DNA from: Asterochloris sp. CNOR1 | Taxonomy: Eukaryota > Chlorophyta > Trebouxiophyceae > Trebouxiales > Trebouxiaceae | Direction: 5' to 3' | Length of the DNA stretch: 64,000 nucleotides | NCBI GenBank assembly: GCA_963969365.1 | Contig: OZ017747.1 | Span: 992,001-1,056,000 of the forward strand | Shown here: positions 50,601-62,577 of the stretch, in pieces | Numbering within the stretch: position 1 is the stretch's first letter | Layout: the number at the start of each line of letters is the position of its first letter | Position numbers and translations under genes: made by a program | The notes under the pieces: generated by a model | The model's database searches: none | The model's input: only the letters and a program-made list of their open reading frames with translations | What the model was told of the DNA's origin: nothing

Positions 50601-53600
50601 TAGATCCTGCTGCTGTCTGGCCCATATGGTCATGCAGCATGCATGCCATGGTGTTGTCCATCAAGGCAAAGTACACTCTCAGGTGACTCTGTCGCCGTGC
50701 AACACTAGCCAGCAACCCCACTGTCAAGCCGTTCACTTGTGTGCCTCAGCGGAGGCAAGGCAACCCCAGCTGGGCCCACACATCCGCCACTTGACATCTT
50801 TGCGCTGACCATGCATTACCTCGGGCCATGCGTGTGCAGGACCCCTGGACGTGACGGTTCCCCACTGCAGGGCCTGTTGGGTGTCTCATGTTCAGCCCAG
50901 GCCAAAGGCTTGCAATGTCAAGATGATGTGGGCTCCTGCAGGGTCGGCGCTGCACTCAGCCCCAGTGATCTCAGCCCACGTGATCTCAGGACTTCGTGCT
51001 TCACCATTGCAGTGCTGGCTACCCATGGAAGCTCAGGCCACATGTTGCCATGGCTCCTGCTCCAGATGTGTAGCTTGTGGAGCGAGCAGGCGGTCCCAGC
51101 TCCAGCCCCAGCCACGTGTTCTGGAGTTCAGCACGCAAGATCTGCTGCCTGCAGGGCCAGCTGGCTGGCAGCTGCCCCTGTGCATGGCCCCGCACTGGTA
51201 ACCTACTCGCGGCTGCGCATGTGCCCCTGGATGGCCCCCACCCTGCGCTTCAGCGCCAGCTTCACACTGCCGCTGTTCTGGGCGTGGGTGCGGGGGCTGC
51301 TGCCTCAGGTGGCGCACGGCCTCGCGCGGGGAGGGCATGCACACATCTCACGGCTGCCCACCACCTACAGGTACGGGGCCTGCTGCCGTCCCAAGGGGCC
51401 AGACCGCACAAGGGCAGGCACAGAGGTTTGTGTCCTGCACTGTGTGGCTGGCCCCATCTGTTGGCGAGGGAGTTCTGCCTGGTGTTGCTGCACATGGACT
51501 TGCAGGGTGAGGTGGCTTTATTTGCCTGCTGCTGCCGAAAGCAGCCAGATGGACTTCGTGAAGCACAGGCAGCTGGCCCATGCTTCATGACTGCCCACAA
51601 GTTACACTCTGCAATTGCATACGGACCCTGCTGTTGACATGGGTGCACAGGGGCCCTGCGCTGTGATCAGTCCCTGGGCAGGGGTAAGACCTGGCTGTGC
51701 AGCGCAGGGGTTGCCTGTTGGTGCCCAGCATGGGTCGTGGGGTTTGCTATCAGTCAGTCTTGACAGCTTCTACCTGGTCAATGCTCTCATTGCAACACCT
51801 CTGTCACGTGGCCATGCACAGGGAGCCCAAGGCATGGTGGGGCCGCGTCCCAACAGACATGCTGGACAGCGTGTGCAATCGCGGACTGCTGACCAGCGCC
51901 GCTCCCACGTATGAGGCGCATGCAACAGCCAAGGAAGATGGCAAGCTGGAGCATTGTGCGACAGCTAAGGTGGTCTCACTGCGCTGCGTGCAGTCTGCTG
52001 CTTTGCAAGCAACCTTGCAGCACCTATCTCAGCTCAAGCTCGTCTGGGGTCTGCGCAAGCTGTGCTTTGAGGTTCTTCTGGGAGATTGTGGCAGCCATCT
52101 CCTGGCGGCCGATTTTGGGCAGCGCATGTTGCAGTAGCCCAGCAGGCTTCTGCTGCTGAATGTGGAGACGCATTACAGTAGCTCACTTGCCTGTGTCTGA
52201 CGCACCAAGGGGTCAGCCCCAACTTCCCCAGCTGGCGTCGCCTGTTGAGGCGGTGTCACAGACTCTAGACTCTGGCTGCCCACAGCCGGGTCTTACAATC
52301 CAAGTAGCTGAGACCCATGCCTGCAGGTGGAGCTTAGGGTCCCAGACGAGGAGGGCCAACCCCACATTTTCACTGCAGATTCCAAGGGCATGGAGGACGC
52401 GAAGGCAGCCAAGCAGCAAGCAGCTCTGGGCCTACTGCACCAGCTGGGAGCTCTGGTGGGCAGCCTGTTCAAGTCCTCAGAGGTGCTACCAGGTGGACCC
52501 AAAGTTCAGGAGCCTACAGCGATGGGCGACCTGTTGAGCCTTGCCTTCGTGCTACGGGCGGTGCCGGCGTCCTGTGTCGTGGAGGGTGCTGTGATGGCGG
52601 CTCTCGAGGTCAAGGCTGCCCTGTCCAACCCTATCGCGCTGTCTGCATGGTGAGTCTCCAGGTCTGTCTTATGCCCTTGCATGTTGACCCCTCAGGTATG
52701 TCTTCATACTCTATGGCACGTGAGTTCAGATGATGTGCTCCTTCTTCTAGGCGCATGCAGTCAGCACTGCCGCTGACAAGCAGTCCAGGGTGCTGCAGGC
52801 ACTCCATTCACAGCGTTCAGAGCTTTGATAATCCCCAAAGATTGCAGGGCAGCCAGCTCAAGTCACAATGGCTGGATCCTGCGAATCAGCAGCCCACAGC
52901 CTGTATGCTGCATGTGACCCAGCTCCCCTGTGCAGGCCACGTGAGGCCCAGAATCTGGCGGATGGCGCGCTCACAGTGCTGGACCCTGGGGACCCCACCG
53001 GCGCTGAGGCACCAGCGGGCCGCATCATCAGGGTGGCCTACACCCTGACAGCTCCACACCTGCCGTCTGCAGCAGCAGCGGCAGCCACAGGCAGCGGGCA
53101 GGAGACTGCTGCTGGCCTGCTGCTAGAGAAGTGTGAGGCTTTCAGATACGAGGCCGGTGCTGGGGGGGTGGTGGGGCCCCTGGCAGCTGCTGTGAGGGCT
53201 CTGGGCGTGAACGGCCGTGCCAGGGTAAGGCGTGGGTTTGGGGGGGTCCTTCTTTGGCAGCTGCGGCCAGATGTGTCTGCTGACATGCCATAAGCATGCT
53301 GGCCAGATCCACTTGTTGCTGTGGCTCAGTAATGCTGTGGCAAACTGCACTTAGAACTGGGTGTTGCAAGTTACAGTCTTGCCGAGAGCAGCTGTGGAGG
53401 TACAGCCATCTGTGCTGCAGGTGTCGATGAGGCTGCCTCTGGGTGGGCCGGACCCCTTCGACAAGGCACCCAGAGAGGACATGATGCTAACGCTGACCTA
53501 TGAGGGGCACAGGCAAGTTGTGTACAAGCCCTGGAAGCATTTCCTGATGCTCAGTCAGCATGGCACTACCTCATGCACCTTTTGTAGTTGTACCCGCTTT

Positions 53601-56600
53601 ATATAGACAGCTTTTGTTATCAGTATGTGCTGTCCCAGGCAATCACAAACTCAGCAGCTCTGAGCTGATTTGAACCACAGCTGGCCAGCGTGGGCTTTGC
53701 TGGCAGTCCCGCGCTTCATTTTCAAGAGATTCTGTGCTGGTGTTCACAACGAAGCCCTGTGTGCATGTGAACCTTGGTGGGAGTCTCCATCACTGTCTGT
53801 CTGCAGGTACCCTGCTCCTGTATCCACGAGCGAGCCTCTGTTTGCGGCCCCCCTGGCGGTGCAGCGCCACACCCTGGTGGCCGACCTGCTGGCAGAGCAG
53901 GGTCTGACAGAGCTGGCAGACCTGGGGTGCGGCACAGGCAAGCTGTTGGACTTCCTGCTGACCCACAGGGGCGAGGTAGGGACGCCTGCCTGGCTCTGCA
54001 CAGCTGCTGCTTGATGGCGGGAGCTAGCAGGGACTGTTGCATGCCTTTGCACATACAATAGGGGCCAGAAGGACCTGCTGCCCGTCCTCCGCAGCTGCTG
54101 AATGCCGACAGCCTGCATGCGCTCTTGGACTGCCTGTTGCCGCAGGGAGGATGCCTGCCTGGCTCTGTACCTGTCGCTTGATGGCCGCAGCCAGCAACTC
54201 TTTGATGCCTGCTCCTGCACGATCAGCAGGGACCAGCAAAGGCCTCTGCCTGTCTTGTCACTGCTGATACCAGCTAACAGCCTGCAACATCTGCTGGACT
54301 GCTCATAGACCCAGAGCACCCAGATGGGAGTGCCCTACCTCCTTGAAACAGCTGGTGCTTGATGTCAAGAGCCAGCTGGTATTGCCTGCCCGTGCAAAGC
54401 TGCTGCCTGATGGCCAGGGGCCCAGGATTCAGCACATGGCGCTGCACAGCTGCTTGAGAACAGGCTCAAGAGCTAGGAGGCCTCCATGCCATACCCCTGA
54501 AATCATAATGCAAGGTTGCCAGTGAGACACAGGAGCTGACCCCAGGTGTCTTTGCCATGCAGCTGGGGCTGACAAAGCTGGTAGGGGTGGACATCAACCC
54601 AGAGGACATCCGGAAGATTGCCCGCAGGATGGGACCGCTGTATGGCGCAACTCCTTCAGCAGGTAAGCAGAAGAAGCGGGTGACGGTCCCGTCTGGGCTG
54701 CAGACTCTCTGGGCTTCCCTCTTCATATATCCACGGAACGCACCACCACGACAGCAGGCAGCCTGGGAAGAAAGCACTTCTTGGTGATGCTAGGTTGTAG
54801 TGCAGGGTCTGCAGTCCTGCGGGCTGAAGCTGCTGGTGCAGGCTCAGGTGTGCTGCCGTTTTGCTGTTTGGCGACACCTTGGCAGCAAAGTGAACAGAAG
54901 GTCAGCTTTTCCCTTGCTGGGCATCATGGCACATGTGCTCTCAGCATTATGGCACATGTGCTCTCAGCTCAACTCCAGCTGCCACACTGCTGCCCCAACC
55001 AAGGCCGCCCCCTCGGAGAGGCTGAGCTCACACTGCATGGCAGCGGTACTGCAATGCTCTGCAATAGGCAACAGGCAAGCACTGGTACGCATGCTGCAGG
55101 AAAGGATGAAGGGAGTGCAGCAGCAGCGGCAGCAGCCCCTGGAGTACAGATTGAGGCTGGGGAGGAGGGTGCTGCCCTGGAGGGCGTGTCCCTGAAGGAG
55201 CTGACTGCCCAGCCCAACCCTGCACGCCTGCCTCTCCTGCAGCTGGTGCATGGCAGTGTGGCTGGAGAGCAGGCCCTGACTCCAGGTGAGACTGTTGCTT
55301 GCGTGCATGCAGTTTGGCTGCTCACCTTCCACTTATGTCAGTGGCACATAGAATCACAAACAGACCAACACGGCAACATCAAGGCCTGTTTTGCTGCTGG
55401 TGAGCGGCAGGCACTCTTGTGCGCTTGATCCACATAGTTGTATTCAGAGAGCTGTACTGTCCCTGCCAGCCAGCATTTCCCTGCAGGGGTCCTGGGCGTC
55501 CTGGGGATAGGAGGGCCCTGCCATGCGCACACTGGGCTAGCATGGCTCCGAGACACCATACCATCCAGTCTCTGTCTGTGTACAGCCTTCCTGGTGGTCT
55601 GGGAATGTGTGACATGTCTCTGCCTGTTCGCGGTGCGGGAGTGCAGGTGTCAATCGATTGCCTGGCCCCTGCCCGCAGGTGCCTGGGGTGACCTGAAGGG
55701 CGTCCAGTGTGCCTGCCTGGTGGAAGTAGTGGAGCACCTGGACCCTGAGCCTCTGAGAGCGTTGGGGCCCTGTGTGCTTGGGGCCCTGCAGCCCGGCATG
55801 CTGGTGGTGACCACCCCCAACCGGGAGTACAACCCCCTGCTGCACACGCTGGGCAGCGCGCTGCTGCCCAGCAAGCTGCGCAACACCGACCACCGCTTTG
55901 AGTGGTGAGGGATGTTAGTATCCAATGCCCTGCCTAGGTTGTGCTGCGCCCTCATGCTGGGCAGCATGCTGCCGCCTAACAAGCTGCGCAACACCGACCA
56001 CCGCTTTGAGTGGTGGGGCCGATGACTTGAACAGCCTTCCGACGTCCTGCATACCGTGTGCTATGTGGCCAGCACGCTGCTGCTCGACAAGCTGGGCAAC
56101 CTCATCACCCTTCAAGTGTTGAGCTCAGGGAGAATCCCCATTTACAATGGAAGATTCCAGGTGAAGCTTGCCTAAGTGTGAAGGCTTGCTGCTTGGCCCA
56201 TCGGCAGCAAGCTTCACCTGTGCCCTCATGCTGGGCTTCAAGCTGCGCAGCTCTGGCCTTTGTGTCACATGGCAACGTCAGTCATGCGCACAGGAGACCA
56301 ATGTCTGCTGCACTCTTTGTCAACCACTGCTTTACGGGCCTGAGCTCCAGCCAGGAGGGAGGTTGCTGCTATTTTCAAGGATTGTGGGGTGGAGCAGGTG
56401 TGCTTTCGTAATCCACAGAGCGCATCAATACATGAATGCACTTCCTTTGCTTGCCTGGATGCACGCTGCTCATCGGTGTACCTGCTTTATGGAGGATCTG
56501 GATGAGCTCCTGGTATGTGCAACCTCCCTGCCTGCTTTGAAGGCCTATTGCACCGCTCTCAGCCCCTCTGGATTGGTGCTGCTGTTTGCTGCAGGACCCG

Positions 56601-57543
56601 TGGAGACTTCCAGCAGTGGGCAGATAGCCTCGCCAGCCGATTTGGGTACGACGTCACCTTCTCAGGGGTGGGCAAAGCCATGAATGAAAAGGTGGCCCTC
56701 TTGAAGCTGGGCATGGCGGAGAAAGACTTGGGGCATGCCTCACAGGTGACGGGAGGCTATGCAGAGCGTCAAGTCTTGGCAAGCTCTGGCTGCAAATACA
56801 TCAGTGACCCTGCTGGGTCCGGCAGGGACATGTGAGCGCAGTCTCGGCATGTTCAGCAACAGCATGGCCATGCCCTGGGGCCTGCGGCAAATCAATTTTG
56901 CAAGGGCTGGGGGAGCACCGTGTATGCAACTGGTCCAGCGCAGCCAGTCAGGCCGTTCACAAGGTGGCAGCTTGCTCAAACACAAGGCTGCATCTTTAAG
57001 TATGCCAGAGCTGGCCTGAACAGCTCAGGCTGAAGCCATGTTTTGGTCACTCAAGGGGCACTGGCTGGTGTGGAGGCAAGAAGTCAATGCCTGCTGTGCA
57101 TGTGCCTGAGTGGTCCAGCTCATCTTCAACACAGAAAGCCATGCTGGTGTCTATCTCTAAGTGGTAAAGTTAACAGCATACCGTTTGCCTGTCGGTGCAG
57201 GTAGCTGTGTTCAAGCGTAATGGCAACGCCGTCTCGCCCTTCAGAACTCTTTTTGACAGCAGCCAGCTGGGTGCAAGTCCTGGAGAGGATCGGTTGACAG
57301 ACTTCAGAACACCACCTGTCAACATGGACATCAGGCAGGTGCGTTGCTTTGAGACCTGTTGCTGCTCCTGGCGATGCTTCCTCAAGATTGGAACCCCGCA
57401 TTGCTGACTTCTGATGTCATGTTTGCTTGCAGCTAAAGCGAGCATGCCCTGAGCCCAGCACTGATGGCGCTGCTGATGAACAGCTGGCGGCCAAACGAGT
57501 CCGTGCCCCAGACAATGAGCATGATGCCGAGGCTGATACTTGA
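47636..57543 (+). CDS. HEN1: Small-RNA 2'-O-methyltransferase HEN1
   Basis: HEN1 methylates the 3'-terminal ribose of miRNA and siRNA, shielding them from uridylation and decay. Exon 1 (47636-47974) is a double-stranded RNA-binding domain (FDIQPAGPDRGSKGFVCKV, then GAGTSKKAAKADANQQALAF). Middle exons (48507-53530) give a La-like/linker region, a second dsRBD-like helix (EDAKAAKQQAALGLLHQLGA at about 52400) and a region matching the position of the plant FKBP-like domain. The methyltransferase follows: LADLGCGTGKLLDFLL (SAM-binding, about 53915-53965), LVGVDINPEDIRKIARRM (54580-54630), and CLVEVVEHLDPE (about 55715-55750), giving the metal-binding E..EH of HEN1. VVTTPNREYNPLL is at about 55805, DHRFEW ends at 55905, with the second metal-binding His. 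TRGDFQQWADSL then YDVTFSGVGKA is at 56600-56690. The acidic end is at TGA 57541. Middle-exon joins are provisional. Confidence 0.88.
48193..48550 (+). repeat. Decayed copies of a HEN1 exon start and acceptor in the preceding intron
   Basis: The real exon opens TTGCAG|GGCCTGAAACGGGACTGCGA at 48501-48526. A similar string, CTACAGGGCTTGAGGCAGAATTGCAAGC, starts at about 48196 and tracks the exon for about 55 bases. A weaker copy follows CTGCAGGGCCGGGAGCCAGA at about 48392. Spacings are about 196 and 109 bases. Confidence 0.65.
49562..49611 (+). repeat. CTTGT pentanucleotide microsatellite
   Basis: About ten CTTGT/CTTGC units run directly after the donor of a HEN1 exon (CAG|GTCAGTCTTGTC at about 49558). 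Position in the first bases of an intron could affect donor recognition if the length varies. Confidence 0.9.
53935..54330 (+). repeat. Repeated exon end and donor in a HEN1 intron (SAM-motif exon)
   Basis: The exon end CTGTTGGACTTCCTGCTG..CACAGGGGCGAG|GTAGGGACGCCTGCCTGG (53940-53995) recurs as CTCTTGGACTGCCTGTTG..GCAGGGAGGATGCCTGCCTGG at about 54121-54160, a period of about 169. A third, weaker copy (CTGCTGGACTGCTCATAG) lies near 54291. GCTTGATGGC follows in the first two. Confidence 0.65.
55855..56110 (+). repeat. Three copies of a HEN1 exon end and 5' splice site
   Basis: The exon ends AAGCTGCGCAACACCGACCA..CGCTTTGAGTG|GTGAGG at 55905. The same 40-base string recurs at 55980-56018 (only TGGTGGGG instead of the donor TGGTGAGG), preceded by a similar CTGGGCAGC.TGCTGCC. 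A third, weaker copy (CTGCTCGACAAGCTGGGCAACC) lies at about 56079-56101. Copies 1 and 2 are almost identical, so this event is young. Confidence 0.85.
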
Positions 57544-57715
57544 CAGACAGAGTCGCAGGCAATGCATACAAAGAAGACCAAACCCAGCATGCCGTACCCT
57601 TTTGCAACCACTGCTCATCTGCACATGCATGCAAGTGTCGATGAGAGGCCCTTCCACGTCGTGCGCTGAGCGGCGCTGCCAAGACTTAGCTCTGCATGCA
57701 TGCACACTATACATG

Positions 57716-60700
57716 TTAAATGAAGTTCAGCCCAAGTGGCTTCATGCGCGTAACAGGGGCAGTCGCTGCCTGGTTGTCATGTGCCTCGTACTCGTGACAG
57801 AGGTCTGCAACTGTGTCAGCAGCTTCAGCTATGGCAGACTGCTCCATGTACTGCAGATAGTGATGTAGATAGACCTTTCGTTTGTATAGCATGTTGAAGC
57901 GCTGCTGCATGGCCTGAATGGTAGCGGTGATGCAGCAGTTGTTGGCCAGTGAAAGGAGAGAGAAGGGCACACCTGAAACCACCAAGAAAAGAACTTGAGG
58001 GCATGAGGTGCTGCAGCAGCAGCTGCATTGTGTGATATTTGCTTCTGGCAGCTTGTTGCAGAGTGCAAGTCAAGGCTGTATGCATCAGACCACTGATGGT
58101 ACACATGCACTGATGAATGGTAGGCCAGGCTCTGTGCAATGCAGCTCATGGACAAGTCCACTGTGGAAAGCAGTATAGACGACTTGGCATGTTGGCGCAC
58201 CAGCAGACGGCGTGCTGCAGATGCCAAGTTTGAAGGGGTCAGGGTTCCAGTGCACAGTCCTGAGGCTGGGACGCAAGCGAGTCACGTTGCGGTTCAGGTC
58301 AGCGACACTGGCATTGCCCCGCATGAGCAGGGCGCAGGCCAGGAAGGTGTGCTGGCGAGGGTCTGCCTTGATCAGCTGGTGCTGTCGGCAGAAGACGTCG
58401 GTGAACACCTGGACAGCAGACAGCAGAGACATGCCAGCGCAGCCATCGATGCAGCCAGCATCTGTGGGAGGCGGCCGACCATGGAGCGGCCCCTCAGTGG
58501 CACTGGATGATTCAGAGTGCACAGATTGCTAGGTGCATGTGCCCTTTCACACAAGAGCCAAGCTGCTGAGGGATGATGACTGCCTCTGCCGGCCCCGTCA
58601 AGCATGCACCAGGCAGGCCCATGGGTCCGGGCACAGCCCACCTGATCCATGGCACGAGGCCTGCCGGCCAGCCTGCCGACGTCCTTCAGCGCATACAAGG
58701 GGGCCATGCTGGACTGCAGGAAGTGCAGGCGTGGAAAGGGCACCAGGTTCATGGTGATCTCATTCAAGTCCACATTCATGGGGCCCTCAAAGCGCATGGA
58801 GCTGGTCAGGTGCAGCAGCATGGAGGCTGCAATGCCGTTCATGCCGTCAAAGGCCTTGGCGCGCTGCCTGCCTGCAGCGCAGGACCAAGCAGGTGGTGTC
58901 AAGCTGGTCTCTCAAAACAAGCTGGCCAAGCAGGGAGGCAGCCCCTGCTAAGTTGGTGCACTGCCTGGCTGCAGACATGCTGGCCATGCAGAGCGACAGC
59001 CGAGTTGCACGGTGTACCAAGAGGGATCAGTAGTGCCTGACAGGCACGACATGCACAACCCGTTATGGCACATCAGGCAAGCGTGCTCAGGTGTGCAGCC
59101 ACACAGGAAGGCTAGCAGAGCATTGGATGCCATGTACAAGGCGCCAGCATGATGCAGAGATTGGGCAGGCGTGACTCATGCGCAGAGGCCAGCACAATTG
59201 GCCATTGGGTACCTGTGCCCAGTGGCCAATGGCCAGGCCAGTGGCCAGCCTACCTGGCTTGACCCCTCATTCACAGCAGCCCCTTCTGCCGACCATACCC
59301 TTCTGCCGACCATGCTCAGCCTCTTGGTGCATACCTCCCAGCCCTCTTCCAGGCCAACCCATCTGCATAGCCGGCCCCCACCCGCCTCCCCCCCCCTGGC
59401 CAGGCTGCCTGGCTTGCAGGTTGTCGAGCTGCCGACTGCTCCCAGCACTTCAGCATAATGACTTCTGACTGCACCCCACCTGCCTCTGGCCCTGTGGCCA
59501 GGCTGCCAGGCTGGACCGTTGGCTTGAGCTTGCTGTCTAGCAGGGAGCAGATGTCCAGCAGGGCCTGGTTCTCCAGGGGCAGCACTGCATCCGCGTGCTG
59601 CGTAAGCTCTGCGAGGGACAGCATAGCATTGTAGGGGGAGGTCACCACATCATCGTCCTTAGAGGGGAAGGTGGAGGCTGTGAAGCGGTAGGTCTCAGGA
59701 AACTCATCCTGCAGGAGCAGCAAATTGTGGGTTTGAGCTGCCAGCTGCATGAAGCAAAAATTTGTCTCACGATTGCAGGAGCAGGATGGCAGAAAAGATT
59801 GATGCGCACAAGGCACACATGATGCTGGCAGAGCCCTGGTGCAGCAGGTGGCGCCTGCGTAGCTCACTGAGGTCAGACTGCCACATGCGCACAGCAGAGG
59901 GCGGGTCCCACCCTAAAGAAGCAGAACGGTGGTGGTTGAGCTGCCAGCTGCTGACGGCAGAGCGCGAGTGACATCCGCAGGAGCAGCAAGGTCGCAGATT
60001 TGGGGTGCCGGGGGCGCACAGCAATACGAGAAAACTGTGCTGTCAGTCAGGTACAGCGCTTGCTTTGGGGACTGCTTGCAGAGAGAGAGGCAGAGGTGTG
60101 AAGCGCTGTGTCTTGGGACACCCCTCTTGAAGGGCAGCCGCAAGGCTGGAAGTTGGGCAGGTATCATATGGGAGCTCGGGGCCTTTTGCCTGGCAGACAC
60201 GGTGGCCAAAGCCTGCCGACTGGCTGCAGCTGACAGCCTTGCAGGCGGCCACATGAAGTCAGGCTGCCTGGTATTGGAATCGCGAAGGTCTTGCTGCACT
60301 CCAACTGCAGTTGTGAGGTCAGCTTGCCTGACCTCGTGGTGGCAACACCTACAATGCCGAGCATCTCTGGCTCTCACACATCTGCGAGGGCTGAACTCTT
60401 CCTCTCTGCCGCTCTGCCTTGAGGGCGGCCTCAGGTCTGCTGTACATCCAGCACTGCAGGCAATGGCTCTAGGTGCATAGTAGCACCGGTCACCTCCAGC
60501 AGCCTCAGAATGTAGCAGCCGAGGCCGCTCCCTGTCCCCCCGCCCAGGCTGTGCAGCAGCAGGAAGCTCTGCAGGGAGTCGCACTCCTCAGCTGGCCTCC
60601 TGATGCTCTCCAGCAGCTGCTCTGCATACTGAGGGCCATACAGGTGGTGCCCATGGGCCCAGTTGTTGCCTGACCCGCTGACATCTGTGAGCAGCTGGGA

Positions 60701-61686
60701 GCTGTCAAACAGGCTGCCCAAGGGGCCCTGCAGCATAGAGACGACCAGGTCAGCATGTGGCATTTGTGCTGCCAGGGTCGCAAAGGAGCTGGCAACCAGG
60801 TCTCCATGGGGTCTATGCAGAGGTTTGTAGAGGGGTGTGAGGATTGTGACATGGAGCCATGGGCGGTCGTGCTCAAAGGCCGGCAAGGGGGTGACCTGCA
60901 GCGTGAGGTGGAAAGTGTGATGTGGAGCAGTATGATCCTGTACACCTCATCTTGAGTGCCCTGGGGGTTTACTGCAGCGAGATGGTACGGCTTTAAAGAA
61001 TGGGGCAATGTGCGGTGTTGCTGCATGGCCTGCGTAAGACAGCTGCCCCAATCAGGCTGCCCAGGACTCCTCAAGGCAGATGATTTCCAGACCTCTGCAG
61101 AAGTTTGAGCATGAGACAGGCCTAGCACTAAGCCAAGGCATTTGCTTGCCCTCCAGGCATGCGATCAGTGAGTGCCAGCAAACAGACAGACCTTGAGCAT
61201 CTCATTGACGACCCCCTCCTCCATGTCAACCAGAACTGCTCTTGCCTGCACAGACAATTGTGTACGTCAGCCATTCAGTGGCAGCAGGCATTTGCATTGC
61301 AATGGCGTTGCATCGACACAGTCAAGGGGAGTCCCCACCTTGAGGTCCTGAATTTTGTTCCTTCCGGTGCCAATAGGGATCTGCCTGCGGCATTGCTCAG
61401 CTTGTGTGAGCTCTGCTCACAGCTCACGAGTGGTAAGCGCTCACCTGGCAGGCCGCAAGCTCTGGTCTGTGTTGTTGAAGAAGCTGCAGAACAACAGCTC
61501 CAATCATTGCACAAGCAATGAGGCATGCAGCTGGTCGTCCTGTTTCGAAGCTGACCTGCTCATGGCCTCGTCAAAGATGCCCTTCTGATTGATGGCGGCA
61601 TGCTCCCGAAGGGCCATGTCCCAGAAGCGCCCGCCGATCTGGTTGCCACATTGTCCCACTTGTATTGTGATGAGCTCCCTGGGCAT
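57716..61686 (-). CDS. TUBE1: Epsilon-tubulin
   Basis: Epsilon-tubulin sits at centrioles/basal bodies and is needed for triplet microtubules (the Chlamydomonas BLD2 protein). Start at 61686: [20 protein letters not shown] and [20 protein letters not shown], the epsilon form of the tubulin N-terminus. Short exons add [14 protein letters not shown] (about 61490-61445) and [18 protein letters not shown] (61248-61195). The exon at about 60740-60470 has [20 protein letters not shown] and [10 protein letters not shown], the GTP-phosphate-binding signature. The exon to about 59495 has [20 protein letters not shown]. Later exons have [20 protein letters not shown] (about 58790-58715) and [19 protein letters not shown] (about 58270-58215). 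The last exon ([20 protein letters not shown] to GLNFI) ends at 57716. It converges with HEN1 at a distance of 172 bases. Confidence 0.93.
59215..59520 (-). repeat. Copies of an epsilon-tubulin exon end and donor in its intron
   Basis: The minus-strand exon end CAGCCTGGCAGCCTGGCCACAG..GAGGCAG|GTGGGG (complement of 59478-59515) is echoed by CAGGCAGCCTGGCCAGG..GAGGCGGGTGGGG at about 59385-59420 and, more weakly, by CAGGTAGGCTGGCCACTGGCC at about 59225-59255. In translation the first copy reads [12 protein letters not shown] against [12 protein letters not shown] in the exon. Confidence 0.7.
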
Positions 61687-61823
61687 GCTGAGGCTGCTCG
61701 CATGCACATCGCTGTGAGTTGACCGGTCTTGCCCTACACTTGCATTCTCGGCAGCTTGCCCCAGCTGGCTTCAATCCAGCTGCTTTGTGACATCTCACTG
61801 GCGATACAGGCTCCGCGGATCGC

Positions 61824-62577
61824 ATGGCAGATGTAGATGTTGCCAGGAGATCAGGTTCAGCAAAGCCAGTGAAGAGCAAAAGGCAGCAGGATCCCTTCAG
61901 CAGGACAGCTGGCTTCCTGAAATGTGCTGTGACACAGCATGACGACCTTCATGAGTGGGACAAGGTGAGTGCGCAATGCTGCTGTCTGCTGTCCACTTGT
62001 TTTCCCTTCTGCTGAAGCGTGAAAGCCGCACCCTCCCCCTTCATGCAGGACGTCTTGCTGGACACCATATACTGGCTGCGGCAGACCGTGATGCTGCTTG
62101 TGGGCGTCTTATATGGCTTGCTACCTTTCACAGGGCTGTATGCCTTCATCACGTGAGGCCTGCCGTTCGATTTGTCCTCCAGGCCATGTGCCAGGTTCAG
62201 CTATTATGCGCAAATTGTTTGGGGGCGGTGACCGGGAGGGGAGTGTCACCGGCAGCACACACACAACGACAGCCACAAACAGCACGGTCTCCCCTCTGCC
62301 TGCAGGGCCATCGTTATCAATGCTAGCTGCATCATTCTGTGGTGCAAGTGGCAGAGCGTAGACGAGGAGGAGCAGGGCGGGTGGAAGGACTTGTTGACTG
62401 AGGGCATGGCGCCCTCTGTAAGTGTTTTTCTGGTGAGTGAGGCTGGAGCTGTGGCGGCCACCACCACGAACATCCATGATCTCTTTGCTTCCTGACAATG
62501 GCGGCACGCATTGACATGGCCTTCGACGTCTGCTGCAGCTGGCGTGGATCATCACATACAGCCTGACACAGTATTAG
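61824..62577 (+). CDS. RAB5IF-like (Rab5-interacting family) small membrane protein
   Basis: This small ER-membrane protein family is conserved from plants to animals; the human member works with the multipass-protein insertion machinery. Four exons are read: 61824-61964 (MADVDVARRSGSAKPVKSKR to HDDLHEWDK), about 62050-62153 (TIYWLRQTVMLLVGVLYGLL then PFTGLYAF), about 62307-62420 (INASCIILWCKWQSVDEEEQ then DLLTEGMAPSVSVFL) and 62539-62577 (LAWIITYSLTQY, TAG). The WLRQ, G..G..P.TG and EEE..GG features and the hydrophobic C-terminus match the family, and about 130 residues is the usual length. It starts about 137 bases from the divergent epsilon-tubulin start, so a shared promoter is likely. 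Confidence 0.82.
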
